Below, piece by piece: positions 8,110-16,335 of a DNA stretch of 25,520 nt. How positions within the stretch are numbered: position 1 is the stretch's first letter; every line of letters begins with the position of its first letter. Under the pieces are notes generated by a model. The model had not been told where the DNA came from. It did no database searches and worked only from the letters and a program-made list of their open reading frames with translations. Position numbers and translations under genes: made by a program. Source of the stretch: CAVUUN01 sp964421755 (GTDB lineage Bacteria; Acidobacteriota; UBA6911; RPQK01); the NCBI GenBank assembly GCA_964421755.1, contig CAYQYP010000470.1, forward strand, positions 1 through 25,520. The letters run 5' to 3'.

Positions 8110-8246
8110 ACCCTGCCAACCGGGCCGAAAAGCGGCGGATTCTGAACCGCGAATCCGCCCTACGACCGAGTGGTTTCGAATGTCGAGCAGTCGTAGGGCG
8201 GATTCGCGGTTCAGAATCCGCCGCTTTTCGGCCCGGTTGGCAGGGT
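8110..8246. repeat. Long-arm palindrome, copy 1
   Basis: Left arm 8110-8166 and right arm 8190-8246 are perfect reverse complements around a 23-base loop. The core begins GCCAACCGGGCCGAAAAG. It lies between convergent genes. Copies 2 (11216-11350) and 3 (23248-23374) share the arms but differ at paired positions; here the variable pairs read GAAAAG/CTTTTC and AACCGC/GCGGTT. It could act as a bidirectional transcription stop, but there is no T-tract. Confidence 0.9.
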
Positions 8247-8289
8247 CGGGCGCTGTCAGCAGTCAGCTGGTCAGTGGCGGCCCGTCAAA

Positions 8290-8429
8290 GATTCCAACCC
8301 TGAAGGGGTTGCGTATCCGGCTACATACGCAACCCTTTCAGGGTTGGGAACCACTCCCTGGTCACCCAGGGTAGGCCGCAGACAACGCGGCCAACCCTGG
8401 GCTTTGCTACGCTGACCCCTTTGGGGTCA
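8290..8429. repeat. Three consecutive REP-like hairpins
   Basis: Hairpin 1 (8294-8347) pairs CCAACCCTGAAGGGGTTGCG with its near-complement across a short loop. Hairpin 2 (8365-8401) pairs CCCAGGGTAGGCCGC with GCGGCCAACCCTGGG. Hairpin 3 (8413-8429) is TGACCCCTTTGGGGTCA. The layout resembles the ends of the RAYT-type element at 1-306 but with different sequence, suggesting a second, unrelated REP family. No transposase piece remains. The rest of 8247-8482 is simple-repeat debris (GGTCAG units). Confidence 0.7.
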
Positions 8430-8482
8430 CGTACATTCGCCTCGTCTCCCGATTCTTTCACACCTTCTCAGTCGTCAGCCGG

Positions 8483-10531
8483 TCAGTTGGCTTCCACCTT
8501 CCCCAGTGCCTCCTCCGCTGCCTCGAGCAGCGGTTTCGTAGAGATCTCCGACCCGAGTGCGTCTTTCATCCATTCGGAGGGTGTCAGCGCACCCTGTTTG
8601 CACATTCTCTCCATTTCAGTCCCGAGGTTCTTGCCCTCCAGGTAATCTTCAATCTGGAAGCTGATGATGTGCCCCAGCGGATAGTCGGGCAGGTACATCC
8701 GGCTGTCGATCATGTGTGAGTAAACGGCCAGAATCGGGACGTCCCGGACGCCGAAAACGCTGCTGTAGTAGTCGTTCCACACCTTCTTGGAAATGGCCAG
8801 CACCGCGTCGCGAAGCTCCTCTGGTGCGGCATCCGGATGCTCGTACATCCAACGCCAGACAGCCATGTCAACCAGAGCGACACCCGCGATTTCATAGGTT
8901 GACCAGAAGGTGTCGAGGGCTTTGAGTGCCTTTCTCTGATCCGGGTGTGGCGTCGCGAGACCCAGTAGCGACAGATCCCGGTCCTGAAAGACGAACGCGA
9001 AGGCTTCGGTGAATGCGGTGTTCGGGACACCTTCCATGAAGTAGTAGTCGATACCGTTGAGCGAAAACACCTGCTCGACCGTGTGGCCCATCTCGTGGAT
9101 CGCGATGTTGTAGCCCTTGTAGTTGAGTCCGCCGGTCGCCCTGGTCCGCAGGTGAGCCTTGTCCGACCGCATCTGGGCTCCGGTCGCATGTCCGGCTCCC
9201 CGTGACGGGTCGACCACGATGTGCTCGTTCAAGAATCGGGCGGTCTCCTCGCTGAACCCGAGTTTCCGCAGTATGCCCGGCATGTTTTTTTGGAACGACT
9301 CGACTGAAGGGTATTTGCTCTTAACCAGGCGATCCAGCTCTTCGGGATTGTGCGACCCGCGTGATTTAAAGCCGTCGTACCAGATGTCGAACGGTTCCAG
9401 TTTCCTGCCGAGCCTGGACTCGATCAGCCTTCCGACCCGGGCCGCAACCGGAGACGAGAGGACGGAGACGAACAGGGCCTCCACTTCCTTTTCGGGGATC
9501 TGGCGATCCTCCTCGAAACGCCTCGCAATCAGTGTGGGAGCGGTCGGGACGTAAGGATCGAGTAGTTGCTCGGCCTGGAAGGTTCGATTGAGATGCTTGT
9601 AACGCGTCAACGGCTCCGGGTGGCCTTCGAGTCTGGTCAGTCCGGTCTGAGTCTTGCTGTACAGTTGATTTGCCGCCGGATCCCAAAAGACCTTGTCACT
9701 GTTGACCACCTCCCGGGGGATCGTCTGCTCGGCGATCCGGCGCATAACCTCGAAGATGAGCTTTTGCCGGGCGAGGCCATCGGGATTCGCGTACTGAGAC
9801 TTCAGTTCGTCACGCAATCCCCAGTGGCTGATCAGCTTCAGTTCCTTGGGGAAAACCGATTGCCCTTCGGCGTTGAGCAGGTTCCCCATGTAGATGTTGT
9901 ACTCGGAAATGTAGTTGTCCGCTTCGACGAAGATGTCGGTCCGCTTCTGGCTGATTTTCGCCGGCACCCGCGATTTGAACATATCGCCAAGGCGGGCATG
10001 CGCCCACTGTTTCCGGCTCCACCCCGGCCCTCTTGCGAGTTTTTCCCTGAGCGGGTAGTAGGGGAAATTCAGGCGAATGATGAACGCCAGTTTATTCGCG
10101 AAGAAATCATCGGCAACGTGAGCGCCGGGAGAGTATTTGGCGAAGATGTAATCAATCGGGAGCGGTTCCCCGAGGTCCAGATCCAGGGGTTCGGAAAGCG
10201 TTCTGTTGATCTGGTGGATGTGACCCCTCACGGTCTCCATGTTCTTTTCCAGCCGGCTGAACGTCTTTTCGAGCTTCTCGCCGGTCAGAAAATGCTCCAG
10301 GCAGAATTTCGTGAAATCATCTGGAGTGCCGTCTTCAGCTCTCCAGAGGTCCGCCGTCTGACCAACCACTCGCTCGATCCGGTCGCGCTCTTCCACGTGT
10401 TTCGCGGTGAGCTGGCTAACAACTGCCTGCCTGGTCTGATCGTTGATCATTCGTGTTTCCCTGGCTGGTCCCACCTGTGCCATAACGGTGGCCATTGTAA
10501 TGAGCGCGCATGCACCCGCCGTTTTGAACAT
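8483..10531 (-). CDS. Secreted zinc metallopeptidase (M3-like, HExxH)
   Basis: A 682-residue protein with a probable signal peptide (1 to about 23). The zinc motif HEMGH is at 479-483, and a likely third ligand is E509 in FTEAFAF, 30 residues after the first His, as in gluzincins such as M3. The large helical N-terminal part fits oligopeptidase architecture. GGAGG 10 bases upstream of ATG 10531 supports the start. It lies 49 bases downstream of the CPBP-like gene at 10581, so the two probably form an operon. The stop codon falls within a GGTCAG-type simple repeat, so the extreme C-terminus may have been shaped by repeat insertion. Subfamily assignment is uncertain. Confidence 0.85.
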   Translation of the reverse strand: MFKTAGACALITMATVMAQVGPARETRMINDQTRQAVVSQLTAKHVEERDRIERVVGQTADLWRAEDGTPDDFTKFCLEHFLTGEKLEKTFSRLEKNMETVRGHIHQINRTLSEPLDLDLGEPLPIDYIFAKYSPGAHVADDFFANKLAFIIRLNFPYYPLREKLARGPGWSRKQWAHARLGDMFKSRVPAKISQKRTDIFVEADNYISEYNIYMGNLLNAEGQSVFPKELKLISHWGLRDELKSQYANPDGLARQKLIFEVMRRIAEQTIPREVVNSDKVFWDPAANQLYSKTQTGLTRLEGHPEPLTRYKHLNRTFQAEQLLDPYVPTAPTLIARRFEEDRQIPEKEVEALFVSVLSSPVAARVGRLIESRLGRKLEPFDIWYDGFKSRGSHNPEELDRLVKSKYPSVESFQKNMPGILRKLGFSEETARFLNEHIVVDPSRGAGHATGAQMRSDKAHLRTRATGGLNYKGYNIAIHEMGHTVEQVFSLNGIDYYFMEGVPNTAFTEAFAFVFQDRDLSLLGLATPHPDQRKALKALDTFWSTYEIAGVALVDMAVWRWMYEHPDAAPEELRDAVLAISKKVWNDYYSSVFGVRDVPILAVYSHMIDSRMYLPDYPLGHIISFQIEDYLEGKNLGTEMERMCKQGALTPSEWMKDALGSEISTKPLLEAAEEALGKVEAN

Positions 10532-10580
10532 AATGTCTCAACCTCCGAAGACGCCCCGATTGCTACCCCCGCCCAGCTTT

Positions 10581-11186
10581 TCAGAGCAGGAAATACGAGT
10601 ATCCCACACGCATGCCGCCGGTTACAGACCGGTCCAGCGTCAGAATGATGGCCAGCGACCCGGCGGCATGGGAGACTGCCAGGGGAAGAATATTCGGGTG
10701 ACGGCTATAGATCCAGCACCATCCAAGAGCGGCCACGAACGTCACCGCAGTCAAGAACGGGTTGGGCAGGTGCAGAGCGGCGAACACTGCCGCGGACGCC
10801 CAAATCGCGCGGGCGGGCGACAGTTTGCCTGACATCTCCTCGAAAATAACAGCCTGCAGGGAGAACTGTTGTCCGAGCGCCCACAAGAACATCGCCCCGA
10901 AGACAAGTGCAAGTCTCCCCTGAAACAGCGCCTCGAGAACCGAGGGGCGTGCCCAGAAGGTGACCGCCACGATCGGCACAGTAAGCAGGGCGGCCCAGCC
11001 ACACGCAGGTAGCAAGTGGACAAACACCACGCCCCACCGGGTTTGTTCGGTGAGCTGCCTGATGACCGCAACAAGGAGGACAAGGATGACCGCCAGCGTG
11101 CCAATCGGGCGTCTCACGCCAAGAAGAGGCACGACGCCCCAGGTGTAAATACAAACCAAAGCGACGGTCAGAAGAGTGAACTTCAT
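10581..11186 (-). CDS. CPBP-type intramembrane protease homologue lacking the Glu-Glu motif
   Basis: A 201-residue protein with about six hydrophobic segments and the layout of the CPBP (Abi/CaaX-protease-like) family. Motif 2 is present as FAALH (F135, H139), and motif 3 as SHAAGS (H173). Motif 1, normally EExxxR and essential for glutamic-type proteolysis, reads QQFSLQ (Q106, Q107, Q111), so the catalytic Glu pair is missing. It may be a non-catalytic member or use another residue, such as the nearby E116-E117. The start at 11186 has no strong ribosome site. It is followed by the secreted metallopeptidase. Confidence 0.8.
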   Translation of the reverse strand: MKFTLLTVALVCIYTWGVVPLLGVRRPIGTLAVILVLLVAVIRQLTEQTRWGVVFVHLLPACGWAALLTVPIVAVTFWARPSVLEALFQGRLALVFGAMFLWALGQQFSLQAVIFEEMSGKLSPARAIWASAAVFAALHLPNPFLTAVTFVAALGWCWIYSRHPNILPLAVSHAAGSLAIILTLDRSVTGGMRVGYSYFLL

Positions 11187-11215
11187 TGGGCGAAAAGGCT
11201 ATTTTACGCGCGACC

Positions 11216-11350
11216 ACTCGCCAACCGGGCCGTAAAGCGGCGGATTCTGAACAGCGAATCCGCCCTACAACTGAGTGCTTCCGCACGCCGGGTGGTCGTA
11301 GGGCGGATTCGCTGTTCAGAATCCGCCGCTTTACGGCCCGGTTGGCGAGT
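11216..11350. repeat. Long-arm palindrome, copy 2
   Basis: The same family as 8110-8246, with arms of about 56 bases that match except for one G-T type mismatch beside the loop. The variable pairs read GTAAAG/CTTTAC and AACAGC/GCTGTT. This copy sits between divergent genes (10581-11186 on minus, 11479 on plus), so a simple terminator role does not explain its position. Confidence 0.9.
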
Positions 11351-11478
11351 CGGTGCTCCTGAGAAATCAGCATAGCGCAAAGTGGTATCTTTACAACCCG
11401 CCTTCAAATTCCGAGCGAATTCCATTAGAGTACGGCCCTGTTGCGTTCTGCTGCAGTCACATTCGAGGATTGGTGCGC

Positions 11479-13107
11479 ATGACCTGGAATCAAGACTACG
11501 ATCCGTTAGGTTTCTGGCCTCTTTCGACCTTTGTATCCGCTTTGCCCGTTCTTACGTTGTTTTTCGTTCTGCTCGTCCTGAAGAAGCGGGTTTGGGTTTC
11601 GGCCCTCAGCGGCATGCTGGTCGCATTTCTGCTCGCAATTATTGTCTTCCAGATGCCGGTTCCGCTGATCGGTTACTCCACGCTGCTCGGCTTTGTCTTT
11701 GGTTTTCTGAGGATCGCCTGGATCATCGTCGCCTCCATTTTTCTGTACAACGTGGCGGTCGAAACCGGGCAGTTTCAGGTGATGAAGGACTCAATCGCCA
11801 ACCTGTCGGCGGACAAGCGAATCCAGGTGATCCTGATCGCCTTCTGCTTCGGGGCTTTCCTCGAAGGAACAGGCGGGGGAGGGGCGCCTGTGGCTATTGC
11901 GGGTTCCTTCCTCATCGGTCTTGGTTTCCCGCCGTTCCAGGCGGCCACCGTCTGTCTGCTTGCGAACACCGCCCCGGTAGCCTGGGGAGCAGTCGGGAAT
12001 CCGATCCGGGTGCTCACGGGCGTAACGGGGCTGCCGGAGCAGGAGCTGAACGCGATGGTGGGCCGGATCCTCCCTCCGTTTTCGTTTATTCTGCCGCTGT
12101 GGCTGGTCCGGACAACCGTGAACTGGCGGCAGACGTTCCAGGTGCTTCCCGCCCTGCTGGTTGCCGGGTTGTCGTTCGCCGGGATGCAGTTTTACTGGTC
12201 GAATTTCATGGAAACCGGGCTCGTTGACATCATTTCTGCGATCTTCTCCCTTCTGGTCATGGTGATCTTCCTGAAGTTCTGGAAACCGAGAGAGGTGCTC
12301 GAGGTCCGCGCTCAAACGGAGGCCCGGCGTGAGTTAGTCACACAGACCATGTGGCAGGTCTTCAAAGGATGGTCGCCGTTCATTTTGGCTTCTTTGCTCA
12401 TCTTCATCGCGGGGATGCCCACCCTGAACAAATTCCTCAAGTTTGACTCCCTGACGTTTCCCCTGGGCGGGCTTCATAACCAAGTGATCCGGGTTGCGCC
12501 CGTGGTTCCTCAGCCGACCCCCGAAGCGGCCATCATGGACTTGAATTTCCTGGCGCTCCCCGGGACGGCTGTTTTTGCGGGGGCTTTACTGGCGGCGCCG
12601 CTTTTGGGAATGTCCATCGGTCGCGCCCTCCGGCTGCTGGGCCAGACCTTCCGTCAGTTGGTGCCGTCAATGATGGCGATCAGTTTCATGGTCGGTCTGG
12701 CGTTCATCACTCGGTACTCGGGCATGGACACAGTCCTGGGTCTCAGTCTGACGCATACCGGCTGGATCTACCCGCTGTTCGGGACGCTGCTGGGCTGGTT
12801 GGGGGTCGCCCTCACGGGGACCGACGCCGGGTCAAACGCGCTCTTCGGGAACCTGCAGAAGGTGACGGCCGAACAGCTGGGGTTGAGCCCGGTCCTGATG
12901 GCGTCTGCCAACAGTGCCGGCGGGGTCATGGGGAAGATGATCGACGCTCAGAGTATCGTCGTCTCCAGTACGGCAACCAAGCAAGTGGGCAAGGAGGCGG
13001 AGATTTTCAAGGCCGTCTTCAAGCACAGCGTGATCCTGGCAACGCTGGTCGGGCTGTTGGTGCTTCTGTATGCATACGTGTTCCCGGGCGTCATTCCGGG
13101 AAAGTAG
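11479..13107 (+). CDS. lctP: L-lactate permease (LctP family)
   Basis: A 542-residue, polytopic membrane protein. ATG 11479 is chosen because the family normally begins with a short segment like MTWNQDYDPLG, and GAGGA lies 9 bases upstream; earlier in-frame codons are repeat-derived. Family signatures include EGTGGGGAPVAIAG, NTAPVAWGAVGNP, and GTDAGSNALFGNLQ followed by SANSAGG. About 12-14 membrane helices are visible. The family imports L-lactate (and often D-lactate or glycolate) with protons. No lactate dehydrogenase gene is adjacent; the next gene is a Tat-exported TIM-barrel protein after a repeat array. Length is normal for the family. Confidence 0.93.
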   Translation: MTWNQDYDPLGFWPLSTFVSALPVLTLFFVLLVLKKRVWVSALSGMLVAFLLAIIVFQMPVPLIGYSTLLGFVFGFLRIAWIIVASIFLYNVAVETGQFQVMKDSIANLSADKRIQVILIAFCFGAFLEGTGGGGAPVAIAGSFLIGLGFPPFQAATVCLLANTAPVAWGAVGNPIRVLTGVTGLPEQELNAMVGRILPPFSFILPLWLVRTTVNWRQTFQVLPALLVAGLSFAGMQFYWSNFMETGLVDIISAIFSLLVMVIFLKFWKPREVLEVRAQTEARRELVTQTMWQVFKGWSPFILASLLIFIAGMPTLNKFLKFDSLTFPLGGLHNQVIRVAPVVPQPTPEAAIMDLNFLALPGTAVFAGALLAAPLLGMSIGRALRLLGQTFRQLVPSMMAISFMVGLAFITRYSGMDTVLGLSLTHTGWIYPLFGTLLGWLGVALTGTDAGSNALFGNLQKVTAEQLGLSPVLMASANSAGGVMGKMIDAQSIVVSSTATKQVGKEAEIFKAVFKHSVILATLVGLLVLLYAYVFPGVIPGK

Positions 13108-13109
13108 GG

Positions 13110-13314
13110 ATTTCGGGGACATAATACTTAATTCCCAGTAAGTTACCGGGTGGATGGTGACTGCGAAGGAATTAAGTTTTGTGTCCCCGAAATTCACATC
13201 CGCGGTCAGTTTCGGGTAGCTGCTGACCGCATTTCGGGGACACAAAACTCAATTCCTTGCTTTACGGAGAGTCGGTCGTAACGGACTGGGAATTGAGTAT
13301 TATGTCCCCGAAAT
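13110..13314. repeat. Mirror pair of GGGGACA-ended hairpins
   Basis: Copy 1 (13110-13193) starts with TTTCGGGGACATAATACTTA and ends with the complement of TTTCGGGGACACAAAAC. Copy 2 (13231-13314) has the same two ends in the opposite order. Between them is a separate hairpin (GCGGTCAG at 13202-13209, CTGACCGC at 13223-13230). The array is therefore a mirror image about its centre. A related tandem copy lies at 22022-22175. The internal cores differ between copies. It lies between the lactate permease stop and the next gene's ribosome site. Confidence 0.85.
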
Positions 13315-13345
13315 GCCCCTTGAATTTCGGATGGAGGTGGAGTCC

Positions 13346-14440
13346 ATGAGGAGCGAAATAACCAGGCGCGACGCGCTGAAAATGACAACCGCGGCCCTTT
13401 CAGCCGCTTCGTGGGGCCGGGCCAACTGTTGTTTTGCTGGCCGTCCTCCCAAACCGATCAAGCTGGGTTTCGACAACTTTTCGATTCGGGCCATGGGATG
13501 GAAGGCGCCGCAGTTGCTCGATTACGGAGCCCAGGTGGGCGTCGACAGCGTCTTTTTTTCGGATCTCGAGGTGTTCGAAAGCCACGACGAAGAGTACCTC
13601 CGGGGGATCAGGAAGAAAGCCGAATCGCTCGGTCTCGAAATCCAGGCAGGAACCGGAAGTGTCTGCCCGACTTCCAAATCTTTCGATCCCCGGTATGGAG
13701 ACGCCGAGCAGCGCCTGGTGCTTCTGCTGCGGGTCGCGAAGGCCCTCGGGTCGTCTGTTGCCCGCTGTTACCTAGGCACCCAGACGGACCGTGCGGCCGA
13801 CGGGGGAATCGAGGGGCACATCGCAAAGATGGTCGAGGTCCTCAGGAAAGTAAGGACCCGTGCACTCGATTCGGATGTCAAGATCGGCGTCGAAAACCAT
13901 GCGGGCGATATGCAGGCCTGGGAGCTTGCAGGCCTGATCGAGCAGGCGGGACGCGACTTTGTCGGCGCGACCGTTGATTCCGGGAACGCGGTCTGGGCTC
14001 TCGAAGATCCGATGGTGAACCTGGAAATCCTTGGCCAATATGCGGTGACAACCGGCTTACGTGACGCGATCGTGTGGGAAAACGAGGATGGGGCAATGGT
14101 CCAGTGGGCGGCTATTGGAGACGGCGCGATCGACTTCAACGCGTATATCGGACGCTTTGCCGAGCTTTGCCCGGGAGTGACCGTACAGCTCGAAATCATA
14201 TCGGGCCTCACGCGACCCTATCCGTATTTGCAGCCGGGATTCTGGAAGAACTATCCTAAAGCGAGGGCGTCGGAGTTCGCGGCCTTCATTGCGTTCGCAC
14301 GCAAAGGCAAACCGCAGCCGCCCTACTCGCCTCCTGCGGGAGTGGAACGCAGGGTTGCCGAGCAGCAATACCAGAGGGCAGAGCTCGAAAAGAGCATCAA
14401 ATACTGCCGGGAGACCCTGGGACTGGGCCTGAAAAGCTAG
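13346..14440 (+). CDS. Tat-exported sugar phosphate isomerase/epimerase-like protein (second)
   Basis: A 364-residue protein. ATG 13346 is preferred over the upstream ATG at 13313, which lies in the repeat; GGAGG is 8 bases before 13346. The N-terminus carries TRRDALK (6-12) plus a hydrophobic stretch, a twin-arginine signal. The body is a xylose-isomerase-like TIM barrel with ENHAGD, TVDSGNA and VQLEI supplying probable metal-binding Glu/Asp residues. It is distant from the gene at 7156, so this is not a recent duplicate. The substrate is unknown. It may be co-oriented with the lactate permease, but the 238-base repeat array between them argues against tight coupling. Confidence 0.88.
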   Translation: MRSEITRRDALKMTTAALSAASWGRANCCFAGRPPKPIKLGFDNFSIRAMGWKAPQLLDYGAQVGVDSVFFSDLEVFESHDEEYLRGIRKKAESLGLEIQAGTGSVCPTSKSFDPRYGDAEQRLVLLLRVAKALGSSVARCYLGTQTDRAADGGIEGHIAKMVEVLRKVRTRALDSDVKIGVENHAGDMQAWELAGLIEQAGRDFVGATVDSGNAVWALEDPMVNLEILGQYAVTTGLRDAIVWENEDGAMVQWAAIGDGAIDFNAYIGRFAELCPGVTVQLEIISGLTRPYPYLQPGFWKNYPKARASEFAAFIAFARKGKPQPPYSPPAGVERRVAEQQYQRAELEKSIKYCRETLGLGLKS

Positions 14441-14457
14441 AGTTAGCGGATGGCAAA

Positions 14458-14578
14458 GGGGCAGAGCGAAAAGCCGATTACGATTACGAGTACGAGCACG
14501 AGTACGAAAAAGCGGCTTCGGCCGCTCTGCCCCACTGTCCTGCTTTCTCGTAATCGTACTCGTACTCGCAATCGGATT
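14458..14578. repeat. Hexamer-rich inverted repeat (TACGAG type)
   Basis: An ACGAGT/ACGATT-rich strand at 14472-14507 is answered by its complement at about 14549-14578. A second pair, GGGGCAGAGCG at 14458-14468 and CGCTCTGCCCC at 14523-14533, interlocks with the first. The two pairs cannot all form as one simple stem. The rest of 14441-14696 has no gene. Confidence 0.7.
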
Positions 14579-14696
14579 CCGGCTTCCCCTTGCCTGTCGT
14601 TCGTATCTTGCCTGATGTCGATCTGCAACCCTGAGGGACGGATCTTCATCACATAAACATAGGTTGTCGCAGGACGCCTCAAGATTGGAGGATACG

Positions 14697-16145
14697 ATGC
14701 GGAACTCTTGTCCCAGAAGCACGCTGGTCTCCGCTTTAACTCTCTGCTTCGCTCTGACGCTTTCCATGGCGCTCGGTCAGACGAAGGTCAAGCCGGGTTT
14801 TAATATTTTCAACGAAAAGCAGGATGTCGAAATCGGCCAACAGTCCGCCCAGGAGGTCGAGAAACAGCTTCCGGTCCTCAACGACTCCTCGGTCCAAAGC
14901 TATATTTCCCGGATCGGCGAGCGGTTGGCGCAGACAGCGCCGGGACCCAAGTTCCCTTATCAGTTCAAAGTCGTCAACGTGAGCGACGTGAACGCCTTTG
15001 CGCTGCCCGGTGGATTTATGTACATCAACCGGGGATTGATCGAGGCGGCCAAGGACGAAGGCGAACTGGCGGGGGTCATGGCCCATGAGATGTCCCACGT
15101 CGCGCTTCGCCACGGGACGAACCAGGTATCCAAAGCGTACCTCGCCCAAGCCGGGCTCAGTATCCTGGGCGGGATGGCCGGCGGCAACACCGGGGATATC
15201 ATCGGCGCCGTCGGAGGCTTCGGTTTGAATAGTGTCTTTCTGAAATTCAGCAGGACAGCGGAGGAACAGGCGGACATTGTCGGGGCGCAGATGCTGGCCA
15301 GCTCGGGCTACGATCCGATGGCGATGGCGCGCATGTTCGAAACCTTGCGGGAGAAGGCTGGCCGGGACCCCGGTAAAGTCGAACAGTTTTTCAGCAGCCA
15401 CCCGGCCCCCGCGGATCGCGCCCGCAGGATTCAGCGTGAATCCGACCTGATCGGCGGATACGACCAGCGCTCGCCGGTGGGCAATTTCTCGAGTATCCAG
15501 AATCGGTTGGTCCGGATGCCTGCAGCTCCGTCCATGGAGCAGCTGGCGTCTGGTCAGAAGGGCAGTGGCTCCGGCGGAGGGTCGGGCACCAGGTCGGAAG
15601 GCCCGGTAAAGGTCGATATTGAGACCCCGTCCTCGCGGATGCGGACATTCGAGGCGCGAAATGGAGGCTTCAGCATCCGGTATCCGGACAACTGGGAGGC
15701 TCAAGAATCCCGCGACCAGAACGGCGTAACCATCGCTCCCCGAAACGGCGTCGTTGCACACGGCAACGAGCAGGCAATCGTCTACGGGGTCATTGTGAGT
15801 ACCTTCGACCCCCAATCGTCCAGCCGGTCGCAGTCTCAGTCGAGCTCGAACCTGGACGAAGTCACGGGTCAGCTGGTTGATCAGGTTCTCAAGGGAAATC
15901 AGTATTTGCGCGAAGTGAGCGGTTCGGAGCGGCGCGAAACCATCGACGGGAGTCGCGGTAAGTCCCTGGTGCTTTCCGGGCGGTCTCCGGTCACAGGTGA
16001 GGATGAGCAGGTGACATTGGTAACCACCTTCTTGCAGGACGGGCGCGTTTTGTACACCCTTTTCATTGCCCCGCGCAAAGACAACCGAACGCTCGGTCCC
16101 GTCTTCCGCAACATGATGTCGAGCCTGCGGCTGGAGGCGCGGTAA
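14697..16145 (+). CDS. Secreted M48 family zinc metallopeptidase with C-terminal extension
   Basis: A 482-residue protein. ATG 14697 is preferred because GGAGGA lies 4-9 bases upstream and a signal peptide (1 to about 28) follows. The M48 zinc motif HEMSH is at 130-134, and the third ligand is E189 in SRTAEEQAD. This is the BepA-like periplasmic branch, which handles misassembled outer-membrane proteins in characterised members. After a Gly/Ser-rich linker (about 285-300) comes a C-terminal domain starting with GGFSIRYPDNW, reminiscent of PsbP/DUF1795-type folds; it is not part of the usual BepA TPR arrangement. Role in envelope quality control is inferred. Confidence 0.9.
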   Translation: MRNSCPRSTLVSALTLCFALTLSMALGQTKVKPGFNIFNEKQDVEIGQQSAQEVEKQLPVLNDSSVQSYISRIGERLAQTAPGPKFPYQFKVVNVSDVNAFALPGGFMYINRGLIEAAKDEGELAGVMAHEMSHVALRHGTNQVSKAYLAQAGLSILGGMAGGNTGDIIGAVGGFGLNSVFLKFSRTAEEQADIVGAQMLASSGYDPMAMARMFETLREKAGRDPGKVEQFFSSHPAPADRARRIQRESDLIGGYDQRSPVGNFSSIQNRLVRMPAAPSMEQLASGQKGSGSGGGSGTRSEGPVKVDIETPSSRMRTFEARNGGFSIRYPDNWEAQESRDQNGVTIAPRNGVVAHGNEQAIVYGVIVSTFDPQSSSRSQSQSSSNLDEVTGQLVDQVLKGNQYLREVSGSERRETIDGSRGKSLVLSGRSPVTGEDEQVTLVTTFLQDGRVLYTLFIAPRKDNRTLGPVFRNMMSSLRLEAR

Positions 16146-16170
16146 AGCTCCTTGGTAGGGCGGATTCTTG

Positions 16171-16299
16171 GAGCGCGGACATCTTGTCCGCACTGGGATC
16201 GCGGACGTCCCGTCCGCGCGGCGGGCATCTTGCCCGCCGTTCGGTTGTCTCGAGCGGGTGCTGATCGCTACCCGCTAACGCCGGGCAGGATGCCCGGCG
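16171..16299. repeat. Left array of GC-rich mini-hairpins
   Basis: Five hairpins in about 130 bases: GCGGACATCTTGTCCGC (16175-16191), GCGGACGTCCCGTCCGC (16201-16217), GCGGGCATCTTGCCCGC (16221-16237), an AGCGGGT/ACCCGCT stem (16253-16276) and CGCCGGGC with GCCCGGCG (16279-16299). The loops ATCTT, AGGAT and similar recur. The array is mirrored on the other side of the element at 16336-16772. Confidence 0.8.
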
Positions 16300-16335
16300 C
16301 TCGGAGTTTTTACATTTTCAGCCGGCTGCGACCGC

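Noticed and set aside
9566..10648. A 360-codon plus-strand frame opposite the metallopeptidase.
   Set aside because: Antisense to the peptidase gene with its intact HExxH; no domain recognisable.
14736..16193. A 485-codon minus-strand frame opposite the M48 peptidase.
   Set aside because: Antisense shadow; the plus-strand M48 motifs are decisive.
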